Part shown: positions 29,284-38,900 of the stretch, one piece after another | Layout of the letters: every line of letters starts with the position of its first letter | How positions within the stretch are numbered: the first letter of the stretch is position 1 | Assembly (NCBI GenBank): GCA_041399205.1 | Contig: JAWKTK010000029.1 | Location: 1-64,000 of the forward strand | From: JAGQOZ01 sp041399205 | Lineage (GTDB): Bacteria; Planctomycetota; Planctomycetia; Pirellulales; Pirellulaceae | Direction of reading: 5' to 3' | DNA: 64,000 bases | The notes under the pieces: model-generated | Databases searched by the model: none | What the model was told of the DNA's origin: nothing | Seen by the model: the letters and a program-made list of their open reading frames with translations, nothing else | Made by a program: the position numbers and the translations under genes

Positions 29284-30429
29284 TCATGGTTCCAGTGATA
29301 ATTGCATCAGAAAGCCATCGGTCGACGCTTGGCCGTCTGGTGTAATTCGAGTTGCATAGCCGCCGATGCGGCCGTTTTCCGCAAGGGACTGAGCGTAGCT
29401 GAACGCCACGTCTTCGCCCAAATCTAGCTCGTGGATCTGATTTGCATACCAGACAAACGCTTGCGGACCGCCGTCGGGACCAGCTGGATCGTCGCTGTAG
29501 CCAATCACCATTCCTTGATTGTTGATTCCCAACGCTTCGTTAGTCACGTCGCCAGGAAGTCGATCCAAATCAATCAACTGCTCGGCCGCATCTACCACAA
29601 ACGCTTGTTGCTTGCCGTTCTGAGCTTTCCGACTACCCGCGACCGCTCCGTGGTCATTGACGTCGCCTAATCGACAGGCGAAGGACGCCAGCGACTTGCG
29701 TTGCCAAGTTCCGTCGACGTGGTGCCACAACGACAATTCGTGAGCTCGTAAGCCAAATTCATTTTCACTGTTCGCTACCGTCGTACATGCGGCCACGAAT
29801 TGACCGTTGCTGCTGATAACGGTTCGTCCGATCGGCAGCAGCGTGTTTTCGTTGGCATCGACCGGCAGTAAATTGACTTGCCAAGCACCTTCCGTTTTTT
29901 CCCAGACGCAAGGAATGATTCTGGGCGGGTCCGCTCCCACACAGTGTCCGGCGATGCGCTGCCCGTCGGCCGAAATGTCGGTCGCGCTGCTGGCATTGAA
30001 TGTTGCCGGAGATTCTAAGAGCTCCGGTTTCGATTCGGCAATGTTCCAGACGAAGCCTCGCATCCGACCTGCGCCGCGTTGAGAGCGCGAAACCATGCCA
30101 ACCACGTGTCGCTGATCTGACAATGCATGAGGTTCCACATTCGAATATCCGTCGAACTCGGGAAACGGTAGCGCCGTCGGCGAATCAACCAATTGGACAA
30201 ACGGTTCTTGCGCCAAGACGACTCCTTGCGTCACTTCCTTCACACCCAAACAGTCACCTCGCGAATTTACCTTCAGCACTTGCGACATTCCTTGCGCTGA
30301 CGACACAAACTGTACCGCGTTCTTTGTCTGTCCCAGAACGACTGACGTAGTTAGACCAATGGCGGTTGCCATGAAGAAACAAACTGGCCGGCAAAAACGC
30401 GACGAGTAAATTTGAAATACGGCGGACAT
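29284..30429 (-). CDS. HAF-repeat extracellular protein
   Basis: A 381-residue protein when started at the ATG at 30429, which places a signal peptide (CFFMATAIGLTTSVVLGQ) near the start; an upstream ATG at 30459 is possible. The body has repeats with an AFVW or GFVW core followed by a short hydrophobic and Leu-Asp run and a NNxGxVxGYS-type segment (GINNQGMVIGYSDDPAG, MRGFVWNIAESKP, QAFVWYANQIHELDLG), the hallmark of HAF repeats (probable extracellular repeat). The fold is probably a beta-propeller. No enzymatic motif is visible. It is convergent with the GEVED gene and stands alone. Confidence 0.75.
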   Translation of the reverse strand: MSAVFQIYSSRFCRPVCFFMATAIGLTTSVVLGQTKNAVQFVSSAQGMSQVLKVNSRGDCLGVKEVTQGVVLAQEPFVQLVDSPTALPFPEFDGYSNVEPHALSDQRHVVGMVSRSQRGAGRMRGFVWNIAESKPELLESPATFNASSATDISADGQRIAGHCVGADPPRIIPCVWEKTEGAWQVNLLPVDANENTLLPIGRTVISSNGQFVAACTTVANSENEFGLRAHELSLWHHVDGTWQRKSLASFACRLGDVNDHGAVAGSRKAQNGKQQAFVVDAAEQLIDLDRLPGDVTNEALGINNQGMVIGYSDDPAGPDGGPQAFVWYANQIHELDLGEDVAFSYAQSLAENGRIGGYATRITPDGQASTDGFLMQLSLEP

Positions 30430-30807
30430 GCGTTTGGTACCTTCGCTGAATAGCCACATACGACAGTGTTACATACCATTTTTGTTATGGACAGCGCAGT
30501 GCTAAAGAAGGGCATTTCAGCAGACAGAAACAGCATCAGCAAGTGGCTGTGGAAAGGAAATGCACGCATGGGCGACTTTGCGAAGCCGGCTGGTGAGAAA
30601 AGAAGAGTTAGAAACGCGGAGTCGCCGAGAACGCAGAGTTTTCTTGGTGTAGGGTTTGGAGTAATCCATGCGGGTTTCGGCGTTGCTGGCCGGATATGAC
30701 GGTAGCTTCGTGTTGCTTGGGTCACCGAGCAACGGGTACGATTCGGGTGTGATGCAAGCGATCCAGGTTGCGACAAGAGCGAGAACAGAAAGCAAGGTTG
30801 ATTCGGG

Positions 30808-31707
30808 ATGGTGGTGGTTCGATGTTTAGAACTGTTTAGTGGGATCGGTGGGTTCGCCTGTGCCATGCCAAAGAATTTCCAGGTGGCGGCGGCGTTGGAT
30901 ATCGACCAAGATTGCCAAGCGGTGTATCAAGCGAACTTTTCGCACCCTTGTCATTGCGTGTCGCTGGAATCGGTTGCAGCAGACGAATTGGGCGAATTTC
31001 AAGCAGACCTTTGGTGGATGTCGCCGCCCTGCCAACCGTTTACTCGTCGAGGAAACCAGCGTGGCTTGGCGGATGCGCGGAGCCAAGCGTTTTTGAATTT
31101 GGTCGATTGTTTTCGAACCGTTCGCCCAACATTCTTGGCGCTGGAAAACGTTCCTCCCTTTGCTGAATCCGCAGCCGCCGGTTTGCTGCGAAACACGCTA
31201 CGTCAACTCGGTTACCACTGGTTGGAAGGGACGTTGTGCCCGACACAGCTTGGCATTGCCAACCGTCGGCAACGGTTTTATTTGCTGGCTTCACGAGACC
31301 AACCATTTCCGGACCATGTTTTTCGGCCCGTGTCAGGTAACGCTGGGGTTAGGCGAGTTGCGGATGTGTTGGAACCGTCGGCGGAAACGTTGCCCGGGCT
31401 GAGACTTTCGCGAGAAACCCTGGACCGATATCAAGTTGCTATGCACACAGTAGACGCCAACGACACCAATGCCGTAACGGCGTGCTTCACGTCAGCGTAC
31501 GGACGTTCGCCCGTGCGAAGCGGTTCGTACTTACGAACGGGAAACGAAGTACGTCGGTTCTCGCCCACCGAGATTGCTGCCATGCTGGGCTTTCCGGCCG
31601 ATTTTCAATTTCCGAATTCACTTTCCCTACGTCGACAATGGTCGCTGGTCGGCAACAGTTTGTCTGTGGACGTGGTGCGGCATGTGCTGAGTCATCTGGC
31701 CAGCTAA
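30808..31707 (+). CDS. Dnmt2-like cytosine-5 methyltransferase (probable tRNA C38 MTase)
   Basis: A 299-residue C5-cytosine methyltransferase. Motif I is LELFSGIGGFACAM, motif IV MSPPCQPFTRRGNQRG (catalytic Cys75), motif VI LENVPPF (Glu113), motif VIII PTQLGIANRRQRFYLLAS and motif X SLVGNSLSVDVVRHVL. Compared from memory with human TRDMT1/Dnmt2, several Dnmt2-specific stretches recur: SPPCQPFTRxG, SPTxLGIxNxRxR, the CFT tripeptide (226-228) followed by YG and GSxLxT, and FxPxEIAxLLGFPxxFxFP. The region between motifs VIII and IX is only about 55 residues, with no large target-recognition domain, as in Dnmt2 and unlike restriction-modification enzymes. No restriction gene is adjacent. Dnmt2 methylates tRNA cytosine 38. 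The family call is strong; the RNA substrate is inferred. Confidence 0.85.
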   Translation: MVVVRCLELFSGIGGFACAMPKNFQVAAALDIDQDCQAVYQANFSHPCHCVSLESVAADELGEFQADLWWMSPPCQPFTRRGNQRGLADARSQAFLNLVDCFRTVRPTFLALENVPPFAESAAAGLLRNTLRQLGYHWLEGTLCPTQLGIANRRQRFYLLASRDQPFPDHVFRPVSGNAGVRRVADVLEPSAETLPGLRLSRETLDRYQVAMHTVDANDTNAVTACFTSAYGRSPVRSGSYLRTGNEVRRFSPTEIAAMLGFPADFQFPNSLSLRRQWSLVGNSLSVDVVRHVLSHLAS

Positions 31708-31775
31708 CACAGTTGCGTGACTGACGCGAATGCTCGGCTTGCACTGAAACACCGGATCTTTCCGAAGAGTTGCGT

Positions 31776-32513
31776 CTATCTGTTCCATCGTCGTCTCACA
31801 AAAGTCAATGATATCCAAGCCGAAGCCAACACCGACAGGTGATTTGGTTCAGGAACAATCGACGCAAACGATTCTACTCCTTCTTCGAACACCGCTTCGT
31901 CCAAACCGTAATTGAAGATCATGGCGAAGGGTTCGGAATCGGCAATCTCGGGGTTGTCCGAACTGAGTGACATCAGAATCCCATAGGCACCAAAGGCGGC
32001 TTCATTCGGCGTATCGAACATTGGCTCCAAGATATAGTCCAAATCACTGTGGAAATTGCCATCGTCTTCGGCGGCACCGATGCGATTCGCTGCCGGCGAA
32101 AAACTTCCCATTTGGATGCCGCTATTGGCCGAAACAACCGTGTCTGGGACGACAGGCGATGGCGGACGATTCACAATGCGAATCTGCACGTCATTGGGTA
32201 CCGACTTGAAGCCTTCGTTCCAATACAGCAAGTCACTCAAGACGTTGTACGCGATTTGGTCACCAGGGTTGATGCCCAAGCCTTCTTCTAATTCAGAACC
32301 AAACCCCGGTTCGCCGGTGAACTGCCGATCAATTCCGTCGAGAGGGAATTCGCCTTCAAAAATCGCTCCTTCATCACCAAATTCAATTGCGATGCGTCCG
32401 TCCTCATACGCAAACTCCACGTCGGAGTGGCCATGGTCATCCTGTGCCCCCAGCACCGAAGCCAGACACAGCGTTGCCAGGATGGAAATCATGTTAGTCA
32501 AAGTTCGTTTCAT
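31776..32513 (-). CDS. PEP-CTERM protein, paralogue of its upstream neighbour
   Basis: A 245-residue protein with ATG at 32513 after ggaaaggctactttg. A signal peptide ends near SVLGAQ (residue about 23). The body carries a domain shared with the gene at 32494-33693: HSDVEFAYEDGRIAIEF, INPGDQIAYNVLSDLLYWNE, VPNDVQIRI, VPDTVVSANS and SFSPAANRIGAA. The C-terminus is VPEPNH, a hydrophobic helix and FVRRRWNR, a PEP-CTERM exosortase signal. It overlaps the end of the upstream gene by 20 bases and so is probably translationally coupled to it. The His-rich start (DDHGHSD) of the mature protein might bind metal, but that is speculative. The shared domain is not one I can name. Confidence 0.75.
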   Translation of the reverse strand: MKRTLTNMISILATLCLASVLGAQDDHGHSDVEFAYEDGRIAIEFGDEGAIFEGEFPLDGIDRQFTGEPGFGSELEEGLGINPGDQIAYNVLSDLLYWNEGFKSVPNDVQIRIVNRPPSPVVPDTVVSANSGIQMGSFSPAANRIGAAEDDGNFHSDLDYILEPMFDTPNEAAFGAYGILMSLSSDNPEIADSEPFAMIFNYGLDEAVFEEGVESFASIVPEPNHLSVLASAWISLTFVRRRWNR

Positions 32514-33693
32514 CAAAGTAGCCTTTCCAAGAAATCAGGAACGAAAATTTTTTTTGGTGCGTTGTGAAATCGTTTTCCCGCACCATGGCGTGTCCTTGCC
32601 GCCAGTTGCCAAAGCAAAGTAGAACTAAGGCAATAGGCCACAGTCCTTTCGGTTCGGGGACGGACTGCAGATTAGGACGAGGCCCTTGTTCGTAGCCGCC
32701 TCCTTGAAACGCCATCACGAAATCAGCCGAACTGAATTCACCATCGCCATTCCAATCTCCGTCGGCCCAGGTCGAATTGCCAATGACGGCGTCTTCGTAT
32801 TCTCCTTGTTGAAATACTGTAACCAAGTCCGCACTGCTGAATTCGCCATCCAAATTCGCATCGCCAAAGTAGGTTCGCTTCAGCTGTTCCACCCAGAATT
32901 GGCGGTCGGTCAGGTTGACTTCGTTATCTTGATTGAGATCAAATTCTGCCGACCCATTCCCTGTACCAACCGCTTGCGTCAGCAGGTCCAAGTCCATGAC
33001 CGTCAACTGTCCGTCTTGGTCAAAATCACCCGGCAGCGTGGGCGAGTTCAGCCGTTGCTGGAACGCGGCCACCGCGGCGTCATAGTCTTCCGGCAAGGCG
33101 CCAAAGTTGAACGCAATTACAAACGGATTGGACGGTTGCACTTCGGGACGTTCGGTTACCAACTGTAGTAACAATCCGTACACGCCGATGGGCGGAACCA
33201 GACTGCCGTCATTCGGTTCCAAAAAGTAGTTCACGTGCGAATGAACTTCGCCCGACGTCGATGCGGCACCAATGCGATTGGTAACTGGCGAAAACGTCGC
33301 GTCTTGCCGGTCCGTCTGATTCGAAATGATCGTATCGGGTACCGATGACGGCACGTTCTGGATGCGAATCTGCACTTCGTCCGGTAAATCGGCCAATTGC
33401 TGGCCGTCCCAAAACCACAGGCGATCCAAAACGTTGTAGGCCAGTTGATCGTTCGCTCCAATACCGCCACCCACATCCGTTTCCGAAGAAAAGCCCGGAT
33501 TGGAGCTATACTGGCTGGTAATGCCAAACGTCGGGAAATTGGCCGGATAGACGTCCTGATTCGTTTGCAGCTGATTGCCTACCAAGCTAATCGTAATGTC
33601 CGAATGTTGAGCATTAATCGGCAGCGTGACGCTGCCAATGACAGCCATGACACACACGACGACGATCAATAGTTTGTTCGAATTGGATTTCAT
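32494..33693 (-). CDS. PEP-CTERM protein with inserted dockerin-like modules
   Basis: A 399-residue protein. A signal peptide (LLIVVVCVMAVIGSVTLPINA) is followed by the domain shared with its downstream neighbour (HSDITISLVGNQLQ, IGANDQLAYNVLDRLWFW, LPDEVQIRIQN, VPDTIISNQT, TFSPVTNRIGAA). Unlike the neighbour, it has dockerin-like calcium loops inserted before the tail: GDFDQDGQLTVMDLDLLTQA with DLNQDNEVNLTDRQFW, and GDANLDGEFSSADLVTVF with GDWNGDGEFSSADFVMAF. A PEP-CTERM-like signal (SVPEPKGLWPIALVLLCFG) follows, but about 35 polar residues continue past it, where such proteins normally end in a few basic residues. That extension may be a lost stop codon. It is the first gene of a two-gene operon. 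Confidence 0.78.
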   Translation of the reverse strand: MKSNSNKLLIVVVCVMAVIGSVTLPINAQHSDITISLVGNQLQTNQDVYPANFPTFGITSQYSSNPGFSSETDVGGGIGANDQLAYNVLDRLWFWDGQQLADLPDEVQIRIQNVPSSVPDTIISNQTDRQDATFSPVTNRIGAASTSGEVHSHVNYFLEPNDGSLVPPIGVYGLLLQLVTERPEVQPSNPFVIAFNFGALPEDYDAAVAAFQQRLNSPTLPGDFDQDGQLTVMDLDLLTQAVGTGNGSAEFDLNQDNEVNLTDRQFWVEQLKRTYFGDANLDGEFSSADLVTVFQQGEYEDAVIGNSTWADGDWNGDGEFSSADFVMAFQGGGYEQGPRPNLQSVPEPKGLWPIALVLLCFGNWRQGHAMVRENDFTTHQKKFSFLISWKGYFDETNFD

Positions 33694-33790
33694 GCGTTGT
33701 TACTCGACTGCAATTGTTTTTGAACTAGCGTCTTTACTTTTCATCGGCGAACAGTCCTAGCCCGAGTGACGGCGTGTCCTGTCGAGAACC

Positions 33791-33853
33791 AGCCGTTTGG
33801 GCGCTAGCCCCGGACTTTCTTGACCGAGGTCCGGGGCTAGCGCCCAAGCGGCT
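33791..33853. repeat. Long palindrome (25-bp arms)
   Basis: Arms at 33791-33815 and 33829-33853 are inverted copies with one mismatch (core GGGCGCTAGCCCCGGAC) around a 13-base spacer. It lies between the ends of the PEP-CTERM pair's leader and the DUF1559 gene, and would make a very stable hairpin. Confidence 0.9.
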
Positions 33854-33907
33854 GGGGCAACTTGTCCGCTCGCGCGGCTGGGGTAACTTGTCCGCTCGCG
33901 CGGCTGG
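33850..33907. repeat. 26-bp direct repeat next to the palindrome
   Basis: Two tandem copies (33850-33875 and 33876-33901, one difference) of a unit that begins ggctgggg and ends gtccgctcgcgc, followed by a third partial ggctgg. The unit shares the ggct sequence with the palindrome arm. Confidence 0.8.
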
Positions 33908-33997
33908 CTGACGCGTCGGGCAAAGATGTAAAGAACGCTTTTGCGATCTATCCAATTGACTTAAACAGGGTCTACCGAACATCTGTTCCTCTTTGTC

Positions 33998-35101
33998 CTA
34001 ATACGATTCGTCGGTGCGTTCACCGCCGTTGCGACTTCCCATGGCCCACCACACGTTCATGGTCACTCCGTCGGGCACAAACGCCACGTGTCCATCTGCA
34101 AAGGCCACGTTCACTCCACCTGGATGATTGCTGGTGGGTGTCACAATAAAGTCACCTGTCGTGTCGCTATGGCTGAAGTGGCAATGATTGGAATTCGGTT
34201 CTTTGACGTGCATGTAAGTGGGACCGGTCGGCGCCCAACCAGAAATCCAGGAACGGCCTAGATACGCGGAATTCGTGAGATCGGGATGCGTATTTTCTGG
34301 CCGACAGCGTTCGACCATGTCGCGCAAGGTCCGAGCTTGTTCAGTGATGTGATACGAAAGGGTTTTGGTCGAACCGTTCAAAATGTTGATCTGTGACAAA
34401 CCGTGTTGGATCAGTCGTTCGGCCACGCACGCCGTTTTGGACAATCCGTCTTTGACATCTTTCGCTCGAACTCCACTCTTGGGTAGCCATTTGTTGTTAC
34501 TGCGAACATTTACCACGCTGATCAAACCGTTGTATTTGCCGGGCGTGCTGCGTTCTCCGTTGATACCCGTCGCCAGCGAAGGCCACCCAGCGTTCCCGGC
34601 GTAATTGTCCGGCCCGGTATTGACTCCCATGATCAATTCGTTGCCGCCGTTGTTGGAAAAATCCGAAGGACACAAAAACGTATCAATGGTCTGAGACGCA
34701 ATGGCGGCATGCGGATGTTCCGCTCGAAACAAGCCTTGTTCGCCACCATTGCAGGAATCGGCCATGTTCTGCTTGAAGTCAATCTGTTGATAAACATTGG
34801 TTGCTTCGATGAACGGTAGAATCCTTGCGTGCCAACTGTAAAAACCACCGTCGCACTGATTGTTCGGCAACGCTTTTCCGCTGGCAGTTTGCGAAATTGG
34901 AAAATGACCGTACACGCCTTCATGTTGCACCACGGCCAGCGCCAATTGCCGAATATTGTTCTTGCACTGCGTGTTCCGCGCGGCTTCTCGAGCAGCATTG
35001 ATGGCGGGCAACAACAGCAATACCAAGATGCTGATGATGGCAATCACTACTAGTAACTCGACCAACGTGAACGCCGTGCGTTTGCGAAGCGTCGTATTCA
35101 T
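33998..35101 (-). CDS. DUF1559 (SBP_bac_10) pilin-like protein
   Basis: A 367-residue protein. The ATG at 35101 is preferred: it follows aaggaaaacggacaa and places the type IV prepilin-like signal RKRTAFTLVELLVVIAIISI at the N-terminus, with the conserved Glu at position 5 of the mature hydrophobic helix. The DUF1559 core follows (REAARNTQCKNNIRQLALAV near residue 42). The C-terminus has NHPGGVNVAFADGHVAFV, the His-X9-Asp-Gly motif of this family. Planctomycetes carry dozens of such proteins, presumed to be processed and assembled like pseudopilins, but their role is unproven. It stands alone upstream of a long palindrome. Confidence 0.92.
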   Translation of the reverse strand: MNTTLRKRTAFTLVELLVVIAIISILVLLLLPAINAAREAARNTQCKNNIRQLALAVVQHEGVYGHFPISQTASGKALPNNQCDGGFYSWHARILPFIEATNVYQQIDFKQNMADSCNGGEQGLFRAEHPHAAIASQTIDTFLCPSDFSNNGGNELIMGVNTGPDNYAGNAGWPSLATGINGERSTPGKYNGLISVVNVRSNNKWLPKSGVRAKDVKDGLSKTACVAERLIQHGLSQINILNGSTKTLSYHITEQARTLRDMVERCRPENTHPDLTNSAYLGRSWISGWAPTGPTYMHVKEPNSNHCHFSHSDTTGDFIVTPTSNHPGGVNVAFADGHVAFVPDGVTMNVWWAMGSRNGGERTDESY

Positions 35102-35385
35102 TTGTCCGTTTTCCTTACCGTGAAATTTCATGAAGACGCGTAGTTGAATGCTGTGAACTCTGGACACAGAAATCACGAGCCGAACCAGGCGTTCAACAAT
35201 AGGCAACATCCATCGCGTAATGCGCAATGGCATTCGCTAGAATTCACGAAAGACGCGCAGCCGCTGGGTGCATCCAAAAGATTCTCCGAACGAAGCGACA
35301 GGCGAACGGACCGTTCGCAGCGCGCAGCGTCCTACGGTTCAAACAACAAAGGCGCACCATTCGTGGAATTCGAAAAAACGCGAAT

Positions 35386-35808
35386 TTAGCCCAGAACGGG
35401 TGGAGCTCGAGCATGACTGGTTCGTTCCAGTCGCGTCTCCGGAGTAAGGACGCTGTTCAGCAACAGCGGAGAAACCATTTCGCAGAATGGCAAAGCAGAA
35501 TCAAACGACGTGGTGGCTTGATGCTGAGCCAAAAAGCGGCAGATGGCACAGTCGTCGTCGGCGTCTGTCTTTGGAACAGTCGGTTCTGCATCCGACGCAT
35601 GTCCAAACGGGTTTTGTCCGTGAAACGCGCAATGCTGACACGAACCTCCGACGGCCGAATCATGTTCAGAACCGGGACAAAAATGCAATGCGTCCGCCAT
35701 GGTCGACAACGATACAAACGTCAACAACAGCAGCCATGCAACGCTGCGTTGAAGCGATTTTCTCGTTGTTTTCAATAGTCGAACCATTCGTAGATATCCG
35801 GGCATCAT
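35386..35808 (-). CDS. Small Cys/His-rich exported protein (DUF2946-like)
   Basis: A 140-residue protein with two adjacent ATG codons at its start (35808 and 35805). A hydrophobic segment (SVAWLLLLTFVSLSTMADA) forms a signal peptide or anchor. The mature part carries HFCPGSEH, CQHCAFHGQ and DCAICRFLAQHQ, a set of Cys-x2-Cys and His residues suited to metal binding, and ends RTSHARAPPVLG, a tail typical of DUF2946-like proteins. That group is often found near metal-handling genes, but the neighbours here (a DUF1559 gene and a DUF1549/DUF1553 gene) do not support a specific metal. Function unknown. Confidence 0.6.
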   Translation of the reverse strand: MMPGYLRMVRLLKTTRKSLQRSVAWLLLLTFVSLSTMADALHFCPGSEHDSAVGGSCQHCAFHGQNPFGHASDAEPTVPKTDADDDCAICRFLAQHQATTSFDSALPFCEMVSPLLLNSVLTPETRLERTSHARAPPVLG

Positions 35809-35977
35809 GCCTTTTCGGCAGGAACGTAAACTGGTTTCAATGTAGCAAGTCCGTTGTTTTCGTCAATCTCAAACTCGGACGAATCAAGACTCAACGGCTT
35901 GTATTGGTCGACGTCCTACGCAACCAAGCAACGGACGGTTCAGCTGGTTTCGCACGTTGGTCGAGTTCCATTTGCTC

Positions 35978-38900
35978 TTAACGATTGAACAAAAACGCAG
36001 GGTTGTTGATCAACGCCCAGGCAATATCCTGCATGCCGGTCAGCCGATATTGTTCGGCTTGTTGGATTCTCATTTGCAGAGATTTCAGGCCTTCGTCCAG
36101 TTCGCTGTAGATAGAACGAACGTGATCGGCAATCTGTTGATTTTGTTCCGCCGTTCGCTCTGACGCTTCGACTTGTAAAGCTTCGCGAACCGCTTGCGGA
36201 ATCGCATCGCCATCCAACGGATTGGTCGCATCGGTGACCGCAATACGAAAACGACCGATGTTGTGTTTACCATCGGGGTATTGCTGCGAAAGACGAATCC
36301 GCAATCGCCCGCCATCCGGAATATTAACCGGCGAGGCCAGCGCAAAGGTCGCCGTATGCGCTTTGCCGAATTCAGGCATAATGGCCCAACCTGTGGCCAG
36401 ATTCCCGTCGATGGCGCCCGCCACTGGCCAGCCGTCTTGGCTGAAAGCCGCCGAGGCCTTTTGCAGTTGGCAGGATTCCATGACATCGCCATTTGCTGCC
36501 AGGACATCGGCCGTGAATTCGCTCAGCACCACGTTCCCATTGTCCGCTCGTCCCGGCCCGCCGCTGGCCAACGATTCGTGCGGCAACAGTTCCAGTTGAA
36601 AGCCGCCGACCTGCGACAATTCGGTGGTGAATTCAATTTCGTAAACATCTTTCTGTCGTTCGCCCGAAACCAAAATCGAACCATCATCCAGCGTCCGAAA
36701 TTCCGCTCGCTGCTCGGAACTGGCCACCGCCTCCGAAACCGAGGTCCACACCACCGGCTTTCCGACGGACGCTTCCCATTCCGCTTGTTTGGCCGCCAGT
36801 TGCGACAGAATTTGGTCTCGAGCATTTTCAGCCGCAGTTGCGTCGGTCTGGGCGGCTTCCAGTGTTGCCAAACAAACTTGCAGTTCACCGGTGTGAGGTG
36901 GACGAGCCAAAAAGCGCAGGAACAGTTCTTCAATCACTTGCGAATCGTTGCGATTGTCCGCCACCAGTTTGGCAATTTGGCTATCGGGACTGCCAATGGC
37001 ATTCGCCACCGTAGGTCCGTTGACCAATTTCATGATGGGGCCCAACACTACGCCGCTGGACCGTTCACATTCGCACGAACTTTCTCGAGCCGGTTTGCCA
37101 AAGTCATCCAAGAATTCCAACTTGATTCCGGCGTCGGGAATTTCGGCCGCTCGCAAACCAACCGGCAACCCGGCAATTTTGCTGGGCGAACCGGCCGCAG
37201 CGTGAATGGTGTCGAACAAGACTTCCGCCGGCAGGCGTCGAGGAATAGCGTGCGAATAGTTGATCAAATCGTCTTCGTTCCAGCGATTCGTCGCCACCGA
37301 ATGTTGATACGTTCTAGAGCGACAAATGGCCTTGATCATTTGCTGAACGTCAAAGCCGGACGCAATAAAGTCTTTGGTCAAGGCGTTCAACAGTTCGGGA
37401 TTGGTGGCGGGATTGCCCGCACGAATATCATCAATCGGTTCGATCAAACCAACGCCGGTCAGATAGCCCCACAAGCGATTGACGTACGCTTTGGCAAAGT
37501 ATCGGTTCTGAGACGAAGTCAACCAAGCGGCCAATTCGTGTCGGCGACTATCGGTGTCGTGTTGGAGGTAGTCATGCTGGTAAGGAAATGACGGTGCCAC
37601 GATTTCGCCCGTACGATCGTGCTTGGTTTCGCCTTGATTGGCATCGTAAATGACTTCTACCAACGGCGTTGCCGATTCGACAGCTGATCCACCAATCTTT
37701 TGACCGGCAAAGGCGGGATCTTCTTTGCGGCCCACTTGCGCAAAGAACGCCGTCATGTTGTAGTACTGGTCTTGCGTCCAGCGTTCGAACGGATGATCGT
37801 GACATTTGTTGCAGTTAAAGCGAACCGACAAGAACAGGTGCGTGGTATTTTCCATGGCGACGTCGGGTTCGCGCAGCACCTTCCAATATGCCGCTGCGGG
37901 ATTTTCCAGCGTGGAACCGGTGGCCGTCAGGATTTCATAGGCGAATTCATCGTACGGCATATTCGTGGCCACGGCTTCGCGAATCCATTCTCGCAACGCT
38001 ACCGCGCCAGCTTCGCCCAAAAACTTGCGATTGACCTGCAACATATCGCTCCACTTGTTGGTCCAATGCGTCACGAATTCACGGTTTCCCACCAAGCGAT
38101 CGATGCATTCATTGCGTTTGATCCAGGATTCGCGTTCATCTGCCAGGAACGCTCGAACCACATCGGCCGAAGGCGGCAAGCCGGTCAGGTCCAGATAGAT
38201 GCGGCGAATGAATTCGTCATCGCTGCATAATCCGCTGGGTAGAATTTTGACTCGCTGCAATTTCTGATACACCAACTCATCGATGTAATTGTTGGTAGGT
38301 GGTTGCTGCCACTGAAAGCCGCTGCGATCGCCCATGATAGTGATGGTGGTCGCCGCGTAAGCACCTTCGTAACGAACCAGTACCGGCGCTTCACCTCGAC
38401 GCAAAACCGAAATCAAGCCCGCCTTATCCGCTTCCAAGATTTCAATGTTGCCGCTTTCCACAAAGGCGTCGGCCGTCACGTCTTTGACTGAACCATCCGT
38501 ATACGTGGCCATAACGGCAATCTGTTGTTTGATGCCGGCACGAGGCAAAATCGGATTGGCCGGGAATAATTCAATCTTGGACACTCGCGGCGCGCCCAGA
38601 TCCAACTGGCATCCATCGGCAATCCAGCTGCGGAGAAGTTCGTAACGAGCGTCACCTGGCTTGGTCAGTTGGCCGCCCACATGTGCCACGCCGCCCGACG
38701 CCTTCAATAACATCAAACTCTGATCCGGGGCCGCTCGATTAAATCGCCGGCTGCCAATATCGTCCGTCAAAGCGCGATGATCGTACAAAAAATCGTAGCC
38801 TCGCAGCGAAAGCTTGAAGCCGTTTTGGCCATCCTTCGCTCCGTGACAAGTGCCCATATTGCAACCCATTTTGGACAACGCGGGCGCGACATCTTTGACA

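Noticed and set aside
30808..31707. Type II restriction-modification methyltransferase
   Set aside because: No endonuclease gene is adjacent, there is no sizeable target-recognition domain, and Dnmt2-specific motifs (CFT, SPPCQPFTR) are present.
36194..37591. 465-residue plus-strand frame inside the second DUF1549/DUF1553 gene
   Set aside because: It is an antisense shadow; no start signal or recognisable domain.
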